This document shows, piece by piece, positions 45,570 through 54,376 of a stretch of DNA of 64,000 bases. Made by a program: the position numbers and the translations under genes. This DNA comes from Chloroflexota bacterium (GTDB taxonomy: Bacteria; Chloroflexota; Dehalococcoidia; JACPQD01), in contig JACPQD010000028.1 in assembly GCA_016190665.1 (NCBI GenBank), forward strand, positions 39,734-103,733, given 5' to 3'. Under the pieces are notes generated by a model, which worked only from the letters and a program-made list of their open reading frames with translations, searched no databases and was not told the DNA's origin. Numbering within the stretch: the stretch's first letter is position 1; every line of letters begins with the position of its first letter.

Positions 45570-47216
45570 ATGGTGACCCGCAATTCAGGAAAGGCGCAGA
45601 TTGAAGTTGTTAACCCGGTGGCGGAAGTGCGGCCCAGCGCGGCGCTGCCCGCGCGACGGCTCGATACCCTCAGTGGCAAGAGGATTGTCCTGTGGTGGAA
45701 CACGAAGTCCCAGGGAGATGTAGCTCTAAATGCAGCCGCCGAAGCGATAGAGCAGCGCTTCGAACACGTGACTTTTACCCGTTTTACGCGTCAGTTGGAC
45801 CGGAGGCCAGGACCCTATGATGCGATAAAGAAAATCGGCCCCGATGCAGTGATAGGAAGTACAGGCGACTGAGGCACCTGCACATCGTGGCTTGCCCACG
45901 ACTGCGCCGAGTTCGAAAGAATGGGTATTCCCAGCGCTGGTATCGTGTCCTCCGGTTTCACTGCCGTTTGGGAGGCCCGGCACCGCGCTCTGGGGCTGGA
46001 CGTCCTTCCGAAGGTTGTTGTGGGACCGACCATAACGGAACTGCCTCCCGAACGCGTCCGCGAAGAGGTCCTGGCGCACGCCGAGGACTTGTTCAAGGCC
46101 CTTACCGAGCAACCGACGGTCACAGCGAAGCCCATAGCGGCCTCGGAGCAGGTGATCCAGTATCAGGGGCGTGACGTCCTCGACGCACTGCGGAATCTGA
46201 ACAATGACTTCCTTGATCGAGGTTGGGGGGACGGTTTCCCCCTTGTGCCGCCTACGCGGGAAGCCGTGGACGCGATGTTGACCGGCGCGTCGCGCGGGCG
46301 GGATGAGGTGATCACCATCATGGAGCCCGGCAGGGGCATAGCCACTGTAGAGAAGATCGCTGTCAACTGCGTCATGGCTGGCTGTCGTCCGGAGCACCTG
46401 ACCGTGGTGATTGCAGCCATAGAGGCCATGTCGGAGCCGGAGTTCGGTCTTACCGCGATAGCTCAATCGACCGGTCCACAGACGCCGCTCCTCGTGATAA
46501 ACGGCCCCATCAGGAAGAGGCTGGGGATCAATTCGGGGCGCTGCGCCCTGGGGCCTGGGGCGCCCTCTCGGGTCAATACAGTGATAGGGAGGGCGGTGCG
46601 TCTGGTAATGATGAATGCAGGACACGCTTACCCCGGCGTCATGGACATGGATACCATCGGTTCTCCGCAAAAGTACAGCATGTGCATGGGTGAGAACGAA
46701 GAGGCAAATCCGTGGGGGCCGCTACATGTCGAACGGGGGTTTCGTCCTGATGAAAGCACGGTCACCGTTTTCCCCTGTGGAGCCCATGTCGACGTCGCCG
46801 ACCTGGTGAGCTGCACGCCTGAGGCTGTGTTAACCACTTTTGCCTACACAGCTAACGCCCCTCTGACGCCATCCTGGAACTGGCTCCGCCCGGAGAGCGA
46901 CGCCCGTCGTGAACATCTGATGGTGATTTGTCCGGACCACGCCCGAATCATTGCCGAAGCGGGCTGGACCAAGAATGACATCAGACGGTTCATGTTCCAT
47001 AACTCCAGGGTTCCCCTGGGCGTTCTCAGGAACCCAACCAGGCCGGCCACGGTGGCGCCTGGGTGGAAGTGGCTGTTCGACGGAGCAGACGACACGATGG
47101 TACCAGTGGTGCGAGACGCGCGGGACTATCAGATTGTGGTGGTCGGAGCGGACTCGGGGAAATCGACCTACGTGTGGGACTGGGCAGCGCCGGTCACCAA
47201 GGTAATACGTCCATAG
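45570..47216 (+). CDS. UGTC selenoprotein with fused C-terminal domain (Sec at TGA 45870-45872)
   Basis: 548 aa with Sec as residue 101. ATG at 45570 is 9 nt after AGGAGA; an upstream ATG at 45549 is possible. N-terminal domain: SGKRIVLWWNTKSQGDVALNAAAEA, DAVIGSTGD-U-GTCTSWLAHDC, GIPSAGIVSSGF. C-terminal domain: WGDGFPLVPPTREAV, NCVMAGCRPEHLTVV, NGPIRKRLGINSG, MDTIGSPQKYSM, ENEEANPWGPLHVERGF, ending KSTYVWDWAAPVTKVI. Nearly the same as the 24030 and 32473 products apart from scattered changes. A D-2-hydroxyacid dehydrogenase gene follows at 119 nt in the same direction. Confidence 0.88.
45870..45901 (+). promoter_or_regulatory. Candidate bacterial SECIS for the UGTC gene at 45570
   Basis: Stem TCGTGG (45885-45890) with CCACGA (45896-45901), loop CTTGC with G at 45894, 22 nt past the TGA. 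Confidence 0.8.
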
Positions 47217-47335
47217 ACAGCAGAAATCTCCTGACGCCGTTGGCGTCGACGCATGAGGTTCCTGCCGCCCCAAGGCGATTCTGGACGAGCAATTCCTGGC
47301 TACGGACCTTGACTTCACCGCGAGAGGTGGCAACG

Positions 47336-48412
47336 ATGACAAAGGTCAATGTCCTGGTAGTGTCCAAGACGTTCTCGTATGATGGCTTCCTGAAAGACGT
47401 CGAAGCGGTGGATCCTCGTGTTATCGCAAGAGACGCTACCGGCCTTTTCGTCCAGGAGCTCCAGCGGAATGGTGTAACAGACCCCTCGATGGCCCGCTTC
47501 GAGCAGGTGCTGCAAAGGGATTCGGCCTACGGCGCAGACCCAAGGACGGGCGGGAAAAGCCTGGACTCGTTGCTGAATGCAGCCGAGGTTATCTTTGCCT
47601 CGCATATGTACCCGCAAAACATGATGTCGCGGTCGCCGAGGTTGAAATGGTGCCATTTCGGGGGCACTGGCATCGACCGCTACGTTGACTCCGAGGTCTT
47701 CGACGGCCGCATCATTGTAACCAATAGTCGAGGAGTGGGCGCAATTTCGGTCGCCGAGCACGTCATGGCCTTCATCTTCTCGCTGGCGAAGGGTATCGGG
47801 CGACTCTATCAAGCCAAAGCGGAAAGACGTTGGGAACGCTTCGACACCATTGAGCTCGCTGGCAAGACGCTGGGCGTCATCGGGATGGGGGCTATCGGCA
47901 GCCAGGTAGCCACGATGGCCAAAGGGTTGGGGATGAAGGTCATCGCCACCCGGCGCTCCGCCACGCGGGCGCAGCGCGGGGTTGGCGACGTGGACAAGGT
48001 CTATCCTCGAGACGCGCTCCTCGAAATGCTGGCAGAGAGCGATTTCCTGGCGCTGGCCCTTCCGCTGACGGAGGGAAGCCGGAAGCTCCTTGGCGAACAG
48101 GAGCTCCGCGCGATGAAACCAACAGCCTTCATCGTCAACACCTCCAGGGGGCCTCTCATAGACGAGCGAGCCCTTATTCGCGCCCTTCGGGAGGGCTGGA
48201 TTGCCGGCGCGGGTCTAGACGTGTTTGATGAGGAGCCATTGGGCCGCGAGAGCGAGCTCTGGGCAATGTCGAACGTAATCCTCAGCCCCCATATGGCAGG
48301 CTGTACTGACAGGAGGGGCTTTCGCGTGTCGAGGCTCTTCTGCGAAAACCTGAAGCGCTACGTCTCCGGGCAGCCGCTCCTAAACGTGGTAACCAGGGAA
48401 AAGGGATACTGA
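47336..48412 (+). CDS. D-2-hydroxyacid dehydrogenase family protein, paralogue 2
   Basis: 358 aa from ATG 47336 after GAGAGGTGGC; the longer ORF from 47063 runs inside the preceding selenoprotein gene and is not real. Rossmann motif GVIGMGAIGS, catalytic NTSRGP, DVFDEEPL and LSPHMAG. An insertion of about 40 residues near the N-terminus (VDPRVIARDATGLFVQEL and following) is shared with the minus-strand paralogue at 6135-7235, marking a distinct subfamily that recurs beside these modules. The gene ends in TGA read as a normal stop. SBP 13 starts 59 nt downstream. Confidence 0.91.
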   Translation: MTKVNVLVVSKTFSYDGFLKDVEAVDPRVIARDATGLFVQELQRNGVTDPSMARFEQVLQRDSAYGADPRTGGKSLDSLLNAAEVIFASHMYPQNMMSRSPRLKWCHFGGTGIDRYVDSEVFDGRIIVTNSRGVGAISVAEHVMAFIFSLAKGIGRLYQAKAERRWERFDTIELAGKTLGVIGMGAIGSQVATMAKGLGMKVIATRRSATRAQRGVGDVDKVYPRDALLEMLAESDFLALALPLTEGSRKLLGEQELRAMKPTAFIVNTSRGPLIDERALIRALREGWIAGAGLDVFDEEPLGRESELWAMSNVILSPHMAGCTDRRGFRVSRLFCENLKRYVSGQPLLNVVTREKGY

Positions 48413-48471
48413 TTCTCGACCGTTACGAGGAGGGGGAGTACCCTGTACCGTTGACCATAAGGAGGTGCCCA

Positions 48472-50133
48472 GTGCGGCCAAAGAAATTCTTGCTGATGGC
48501 GATCCCCCTGACGATCCTCGGGTTGCTCGCTGCGAGCTGCGCGCAGGCGGTGTCTCCCGCCACACCTAAGCCACCGGCTCCTGCCGCAACTGAGGCGCCG
48601 CCGGCAGCCTCGACGGAGAAGCCAGCGGGCCCGACTCCAACGTCAAAGCCTGCCGCCGAGCAACCCAGATACGGCGGCGTCCTCACGCTCGGCACCTCCG
48701 CCGATGTGCCGAGCCTCGACCCAATCAGGGAGGCCAGCGCCACCCTCTTCAACATATTCCCCTGCTACAACGGCCTTCTTCAGTACGACCCCCTGGATAA
48801 CGAGAAGATAGTCCCGGACTTAGCGGAGCGGTGGGAACGCAGTGGAGACGGCATGGCTTACACCTTCTATCTACGCAGGGATGTGAAGTGGCATGACGGC
48901 AAACCCTTCACCTCGACCGACGCTGCATTCAGCGTAGACAACCAGCGCAAGGTCAATGTCAGGAAGAAGGACCTCCTCAACGCCATCTCGGGAGCCGAAA
49001 CGGCAGGCGAATATGCGGTGAAGATCGCACTCAGATATCCCAGCGCCTCTATCCCAGCGTGGCTCGCCGTAGGCAACATGGCTATGGCGCCAAAGCACGT
49101 TTATGAAGCCAAGGGCGACATGAAGAACGAGGTGGTGGGCACCGGGCCTTTCAAGCTCAAGAGCTATTCGTTGGGCGTCAGCCTGGAGCTATCAAAGAAC
49201 AGAGAATACTTCGTTTCCGGGAGGCCTTATCTGGACGGGATCACCGCCTACATTATCAGGGACCGCGGCACACTGTTGGCCGCCTTCCGAACGGGTCGCA
49301 TCAAGAAGCCTGTGCCCTCAATCTTTGTTACCCCTGGCGAAGCAAAGGCGATCGAGAAAACTGTCCCTCAAGCTTCCGTCCAGCCGTTCAAGTCGCTAAG
49401 GGCTGCCGCTTTTTTCATGAAGACGACCCAGAAACCGTGGGATGATGTCCGGGTGCGCCGCGCCGCCCATCTGGCCACCGATCGGCCAGCCGCCCTCAGG
49501 GCCATAGGCGAGGGAGAAGGCCTCCTCGCCGCCTCCATGATAACTGGCCAGTGGGCCATTCCGCAGGAGGAGCTACTGAGACAGCCGGGGTTCACGCAAC
49601 CGAAGGACGCCGACATCACTGAGGCGAAGCGGCTCCTGGCCGAGGCTGGGCTCGCGGGCGGCTTTGAAACCAGGATCCTGGCCCGGTCCGGCTATGGCCC
49701 GGCATTGAAAGCGGCCGAGTTCATGACTGACCAGCTTTCGAAGATAGGCATCCGCGCCACACTGGACACTCAGGAAGCAGGCATCTTCCTCGACCGGCGA
49801 GAAAGGGGCGCCTACGAGACAGCGGTCACCCATGGCGGGATCGATATTACTGATCCCGACTCGGCAGCGCCCTATTTCGTCAGGGGCAATACCTGGTTCG
49901 TTACCGACGAGAAGATCTGGGACCTCTTCGACAAGCAGGGGCGAACGGCCGACCCTGTCGAGCGGAAGAGGCTTGTCCTGGAGATGCAGTATCGCGTGTT
50001 GGAGATCGCCCCTTATGTCCTCATGCTGTGGTTCAATAACTATATGCCCCTCTGGCCTGAAGTCAGAAACTACAGGGCAGGCGTTGGACAGCACAACAAC
50101 AGCAAGTACCAGGATGTCTGGCTGGCCAAATAA
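48472..50133 (+). CDS. ABC transporter substrate-binding lipoprotein, family 5 (SBP 13)
   Basis: 553 aa from a GTG at 48472, preceded by ATAAGGAGGTGCCCA; the ATG-like start at 48451 is upstream of this Shine-Dalgarno. Lipobox AASC, Cys23. SBP 10 subgroup, and closest to SBP 14: ADVPSLDPIREASATLFNIFP, YDPLDNEKIVPDLAERWERSGDGMAYT, RKKDLLNAISGAETAGEYAV, NMAMAPKHVYEAKGDMKNEVVGTGPF-type run, FVTPGEAKAIEK, QHNNSKYQDVWLAK. One difference from its relatives is RPAALRAIG where others have RQAAL. A cupin gene follows at 138 nt. Confidence 0.93.
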   Translation: MRPKKFLLMAIPLTILGLLAASCAQAVSPATPKPPAPAATEAPPAASTEKPAGPTPTSKPAAEQPRYGGVLTLGTSADVPSLDPIREASATLFNIFPCYNGLLQYDPLDNEKIVPDLAERWERSGDGMAYTFYLRRDVKWHDGKPFTSTDAAFSVDNQRKVNVRKKDLLNAISGAETAGEYAVKIALRYPSASIPAWLAVGNMAMAPKHVYEAKGDMKNEVVGTGPFKLKSYSLGVSLELSKNREYFVSGRPYLDGITAYIIRDRGTLLAAFRTGRIKKPVPSIFVTPGEAKAIEKTVPQASVQPFKSLRAAAFFMKTTQKPWDDVRVRRAAHLATDRPAALRAIGEGEGLLAASMITGQWAIPQEELLRQPGFTQPKDADITEAKRLLAEAGLAGGFETRILARSGYGPALKAAEFMTDQLSKIGIRATLDTQEAGIFLDRRERGAYETAVTHGGIDITDPDSAAPYFVRGNTWFVTDEKIWDLFDKQGRTADPVERKRLVLEMQYRVLEIAPYVLMLWFNNYMPLWPEVRNYRAGVGQHNNSKYQDVWLAK

Positions 50134-50271
50134 CCGCGAGTCCTGGCTGGTCTGGTTTCGGACTCGCCGAGTCAGGTATGAGTTTCACAGAATCGAATCC
50201 AAGTACCGGGGCCCAGATGGCGAGTTTCATCGCGACAAGTAACGACAGGCACGTGGAAGGGAGTAGCCAAC

Positions 50272-50670
50272 ATGGAAGCCAGAGGGATCATAAGGAGGTC
50301 TTCCCAGGTGGAGGCCAGGACCGGAGCAATCGGTCACCGCAACCTCACAGGGTATCGTTTCCTTCAACCGGGGGACGCCGAGACATCCTACGTGAGCGTT
50401 GCCCTGGATGATATACAGCCTGGAGGGGGAATCGATCCTCACTATCACACCGACGTGGCTACCTTCGATCACGTCTACTATGTAATAAGCGGCGAGATAG
50501 CGGTAAGACTCGGTGACCAGGAAGAGCAGATTGTTGAAGATGACACTGCCATCTATTGCCCTTCAAACGTGGTCCATTCCATCAAGAACGTGGGAACGAG
50601 CAATGCCAAAGTGCTGCGTATCGGGGCGTCCGCTACTGGAGACGTCAAGGGTAAGCCTGTCTTCCTTTAG
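50272..50670 (+). CDS. Small cupin-domain protein
   Basis: 132 aa; ATG after GGAAGGGAGTAGCCAAC. A single cupin_2 barrel: motif 1 reads GGGIDPHYHTDVATFDHVYYVISGEI (two His and downstream acidic ligand), motif 2 reads PSNVVHSI with the third His. Such proteins are metal-binding isomerases, dioxygenases or sensors; which one cannot be said. It stands between SBP 13 and the selenoprotein at 50823, where other modules have no gene, so it could be an accessory of this module. Confidence 0.85.
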   Translation: MEARGIIRRSSQVEARTGAIGHRNLTGYRFLQPGDAETSYVSVALDDIQPGGGIDPHYHTDVATFDHVYYVISGEIAVRLGDQEEQIVEDDTAIYCPSNVVHSIKNVGTSNAKVLRIGASATGDVKGKPVFL

Positions 50671-50714
50671 CAACCCACGGCCGTCAGCGAGAGGGAGCGA
50701 ACAGGCTGATCGAG

Positions 50715-50742
50715 TTGACAAGAACTAAGGCCAGAGTCTAAC
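50715..50742 (+). promoter_or_regulatory. Candidate promoter ahead of the 50823 selenoprotein
   Basis: TTGACA (50715-50720), 16-bp spacer, TCTAAC (50737-50742). The -10 is weak. It lies within the 152-bp gap after the cupin gene. Confidence 0.35.
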
Positions 50743-50822
50743 ATTTCCGCGGGTCGATTTGTCCGAAAACTAGCGGAAGCGCTTCATGCTACATCACGGG
50801 TGATTAAGGAGGTGCACAAACC

Positions 50823-52514
50823 GTGTACGAGGTGCTAAGCCCTCGCGGCGAAGCCACCCTTGGGGCCGTAGGCGCCGCTCCGCGTCTTTCCGACTTGAGC
50901 GGGAAAACAGTCTGCGAGATCTGGAATGGGTCATTCAAAGGGCACATCACATTTCCCATAATCCGGGAGTTGCTGCGCAAGCGATATCCAGGTATCAAGG
51001 TCATTCCCTATGATGAGTTCCCTGTACAACATCACCACGCCAGCACCGGGCAGCTACTTGAGCGCCTGGACGCTGCGGTGGCCCTGGCTATCCAGAAAGG
51101 CTGCGATGCAGTGATAACTGGCAATGGCTTCTGAGGGACCTGCACACCCGCGTGTACGCGGCCAGCCTCAGCCGCTGCCAAAGCCGGTATTCCGTCTGTC
51201 GCAATTGCCGGCACGACTTTTGTGCGGACTGCTTCCCTGATAGCTTCCTGGGCAGGAGTGCCTGACCTGAGGGTCGCCGAGTATCCGGGCGCAATCCAGC
51301 TTCACACCGAGGCGCAGATAAGAGAGACCCTCGAAAAGGTGGTCTTTGACCGCATCGTTGAGGGGCTAACTGAGCCGGCGCCGACACAAGGTGTGGCGAA
51401 GGAGCTTAGAAAGTCCCGGGAGATTGCGTTCAGTGGCACCCTCGACGAAGTCAATAAGTTCTTTTCCGAGAATGGATGGACCGATGGCCTTGCCATAATA
51501 CCTCCCACGGTGGGAAAGGTTGAGGAGTTTCTGAGATATACGGATCGCTCCCCTGATGATGAAATAGCCGCACTCCCACAGGCAAATCTTAGAGCTACAC
51601 CACGTAACATTGCGGCGAATGCCATAATGGCGGGCTGCCGTCCGGAGCACATGCCGCTGTTGATTGCCGCCGTCGAGGCCATAGCTGACCCGGATTTCCA
51701 GCTGATGAACCTGGGTAGCACCGGCTGCAAGACGCCATGGTTGCTGGTGAACGGGCCCATCGTAAGGGAGTTGGGCATCGAATACGGCATCGGGCTTCGT
51801 TCCCGCGGACCCAACCCTGTCCTCGGCCGCGCCCTCGGCCTGATCCTGAACAACATTGCTGGTTTCAGGGCAGGAGATACCTTGATGGGAACCTTTGGCT
51901 ACTATCTGCCTTTTGTCCTGGCAGAGGACGAAGACGCCTGTGATGCGATCGGCTGGCAGCCTTACCATGTGGAACGCGGTTTCAGCCGCGGTACGAGTAC
52001 CGTGACGGCGAGAGCGACCGTCTATTGGGGCGGCCAGGGTACTCCTGGATCAACTTCGACTGCGTCGGCGGAGTACATCCTCAAGGTGGCGTGTAAGCAT
52101 CAAGAACGAAACACCCTCAGCGAGCTATCTCTGCTCTTCGGAGAGCGCAATCAGGTGGCTGTGCTCATAACCCCGCCCACGGCTAAAGTTCTGGCCGAGG
52201 CTGGCTACTCAAAACGGAAGGTCGCGGAGTACATCTGGGAGAATACGAGGATTAACGTGGGCGAAGAGGACTGGCTCTTGCAGGGTTTTACCAGCAGGGG
52301 CATGACGGTCCACAAGCTCGTAGAGGAAGGGAGATTGCCGAGGTGGTTTGACATGGGCCCGGAGGAGAGGATCCCGATGTTTGCCAGCGCGGAGCTGATC
52401 GACATCGTCGTGTGCGGAGACGCCTATAGAGACAAACTGATGAGCCTCTGGTGTAATTATTTCAAGCCGGTCACCAGGGAAATAAGACTGCCGGCGGGCT
52501 GGGTCAATTGTTAG
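50823..52514 (+). CDS. UGTC selenoprotein with fused C-terminal domain (Sec at TGA 51132-51134)
   Basis: 563 aa with Sec as residue 104; GTG start after TTAAGGAGGTGCAC. It pairs with the 10950 product as a second subgroup: LSGKTVCEIWNGSFKGHITFP, CDAVITGNGF-U-GTCTPACTRP, GIPSVAIAGTTFVRTA. C-terminal domain: WTDGLAIIPPTVGKVEEF, NAIMAGCRPEHMPLL, NGPIVRELGIEYG, LGRALGLILNNIAGF, EDEDACDAIGWQPYHVERGF. After the motif there is an extra Cys (TPAC), not seen in the others. SBP 14 follows at 55 nt, so here the binding protein is downstream. Confidence 0.87.
51132..51161 (+). promoter_or_regulatory. Candidate bacterial SECIS for the UGTC gene at 50823
   Basis: Perfect 5-bp stem CCGCG (51148-51152) with CGCGG (51157-51161) around the tetraloop TGTA. 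The loop G at 51154 is 20 nt past the TGA. Confidence 0.7.
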
Positions 52515-52569
52515 GCCTGGAGATTCTTTTGAGCTGCTGTGTAAAGTTGGCTAGAAGGAGGTCCACAAA

Positions 52570-54243
52570 ATGCGGCTGAACAAGTCCTTCATGACGGTGA
52601 TCTTCCTGACGATCCTGGGGTTGCTCGTTGCGAGCTGCGCGCCAGCGGCTCCACCGGCAACGCCCAAAGTGAGCGCAACCGTGGAGCCCAGTAAGCCTGC
52701 GGCCAAACCAGCGCCGTCACCCGAAGCCAAGCCGGGGGTACCCACGCCAAGCCCCAAGCCGGCGGCGGACCAGCCACGCTACGGCGGCATCCTCATCCTG
52801 GGCGCCTCATCCGACGCGCCGAGCCTCGACCCCATCAGGGAGGCCAGCGCCACTCTATTCAATGTTTTCCCCGCCTACAGTGGCCTGCTTCAGTACGACC
52901 CGCTGGACAACGAGAGGATCATCCCGGACCTGGCGGAGCGGTGGGAACGCAGTGGGGATGGCATGGCCTTCACCTTCCATCTGCGCAGGGATGTGAAGTG
53001 GCACGACGGCAGACCCTTCACCTCAGCCGACGCCGCGTTCAGCGTGGACAACCAGCGCAAGTTGAATGCCAGGAAGAAGGACCTCCTCAGTGCTATCTCT
53101 GGGGCCGAAACGGCAGGCGAATACGCGGTGAAGGTGACGGTCAAACAACCCAGCGCCTCTCTACCGGCTGCGCTCGCCGTGGGCAACATGGCCATGGCGC
53201 CCAAGCATGTGTACGAAGCCAAGGGCGACATGAAGAACGAAGTGGTGGGTACCGGGCCATTCAGGTTCAAGAGCTACTCCCTGGGCGTCAGCATGGAGCT
53301 GGTAAAGAACCAAGGATACTTCGTTCCCGGTCGGCCTTATCTGGACGGCATCACCGCCTATATCATCAAAGACCGCGGCACCCTTGTGGCAGCCTTCCGA
53401 ACAGGGCGGATCAGGATGCCCGTGCCCTCAATCTTTGTAACCCCCACTGAAGCAAAGGCGATCGAGAAAAATGTACCTCAGGCCATCGTCCAGCCGTTCC
53501 AGCCGCTGAGGGCGACTGCTTTCTTCATGAAGACGACCGAGAAACCCTGGAACGATGTCCGGGTGCGGCGCGCAGTCCACCTCGCCACCGATCGGCAGGC
53601 CGCCCTCAAGGCTTTGGGTGAAGGTGAAGGTATTCTCGCTGCCGCCATGATAACGGGCCAGTGGGCCATTCCAGGGGATGAGCTTCTCAAGCAGCCGGGG
53701 TTCAGGCAACCGAAGGATGCCGACATCGCTGAGGCGAAGCGGCTCCTGGCCGAAGCTGGCTTCCCTGGAGGCTTCGACACCAGGATACTGGCCAGGTCCG
53801 GCTATGGCGCCGGCCTAACAGCGGCCGAGTTCATGACCGACCAGCTTTCGAAGATAGGCATCCGCGGAACTCTCGACACCGTAGAATCAGCCATCTACCT
53901 CGACCGGCTGGATAGGATCGCCTACGAGACGGTGACCACCTATGGCGGGCCAGATATCACCGATCCTGATTCGGCAGCGAGCTACTTCGTCAAGGGCAAT
54001 CGCTATGCTATCAGCGATGAGAGATTGTTGGACCTCTTCGATAAGCAAGCGGGAACGGCCGACTTTGCGGAGCGGAAGAGGCTTGTCCTGGAGATGCAGC
54101 ATCGCGTGTTGGAGATCGCTCCCTATGTGCTTATGCTGTGGTTCAACTCCTATATACCCCGCTGGCCTGAAGTCAGAAACTACAAAGCGGGCACCGGACA
54201 GCACAACAACAGCAAGTACCAGGATGTCTGGCTGGCCAAGTAG
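52570..54243 (+). CDS. ABC transporter substrate-binding lipoprotein, family 5 (SBP 14)
   Basis: 557 aa. Lipobox VASC, Cys23; ATG after AGAAGGAGGTCCACAAA. SBP 10/13 subgroup: SSDAPSLDPIREASATLFNVFP, RIIPDLAERWERSGDGMAFT, RKKDLLSAISGAETAGEYAV, MITGQWAIPGDEL, YGGPDITDPDSAASYFVKGNRY, QHNNSKYQDVWLAK. Nucleotide similarity to SBP 13 is visible over long stretches, so this is probably the most recent duplication in the window. Last SBP of the cluster; a LUD-domain gene follows at 133 nt. Confidence 0.94.
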   Translation: MRLNKSFMTVIFLTILGLLVASCAPAAPPATPKVSATVEPSKPAAKPAPSPEAKPGVPTPSPKPAADQPRYGGILILGASSDAPSLDPIREASATLFNVFPAYSGLLQYDPLDNERIIPDLAERWERSGDGMAFTFHLRRDVKWHDGRPFTSADAAFSVDNQRKLNARKKDLLSAISGAETAGEYAVKVTVKQPSASLPAALAVGNMAMAPKHVYEAKGDMKNEVVGTGPFRFKSYSLGVSMELVKNQGYFVPGRPYLDGITAYIIKDRGTLVAAFRTGRIRMPVPSIFVTPTEAKAIEKNVPQAIVQPFQPLRATAFFMKTTEKPWNDVRVRRAVHLATDRQAALKALGEGEGILAAAMITGQWAIPGDELLKQPGFRQPKDADIAEAKRLLAEAGFPGGFDTRILARSGYGAGLTAAEFMTDQLSKIGIRGTLDTVESAIYLDRLDRIAYETVTTYGGPDITDPDSAASYFVKGNRYAISDERLLDLFDKQAGTADFAERKRLVLEMQHRVLEIAPYVLMLWFNSYIPRWPEVRNYKAGTGQHNNSKYQDVWLAK

Positions 54244-54376
54244 AACCTGAAACGCGAAGCGTGGAGCGTGTAGTGCGAAGGGGGAAGATATCCACGTCCA
54301 CCCCGTCCCCAGCGTCCACCATGTCCACGCATTCCAACGATATTTCGAAAACACCGCATAAGGGGAGGAGCCTGTA

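Noticed and set aside
3943..52514. Explaining the seven TGA codons by sequencing errors or pseudogenes
   Set aside because: Seven independent errors at the same codon of the same motif are implausible, and all seven downstream frames are intact and conserved.
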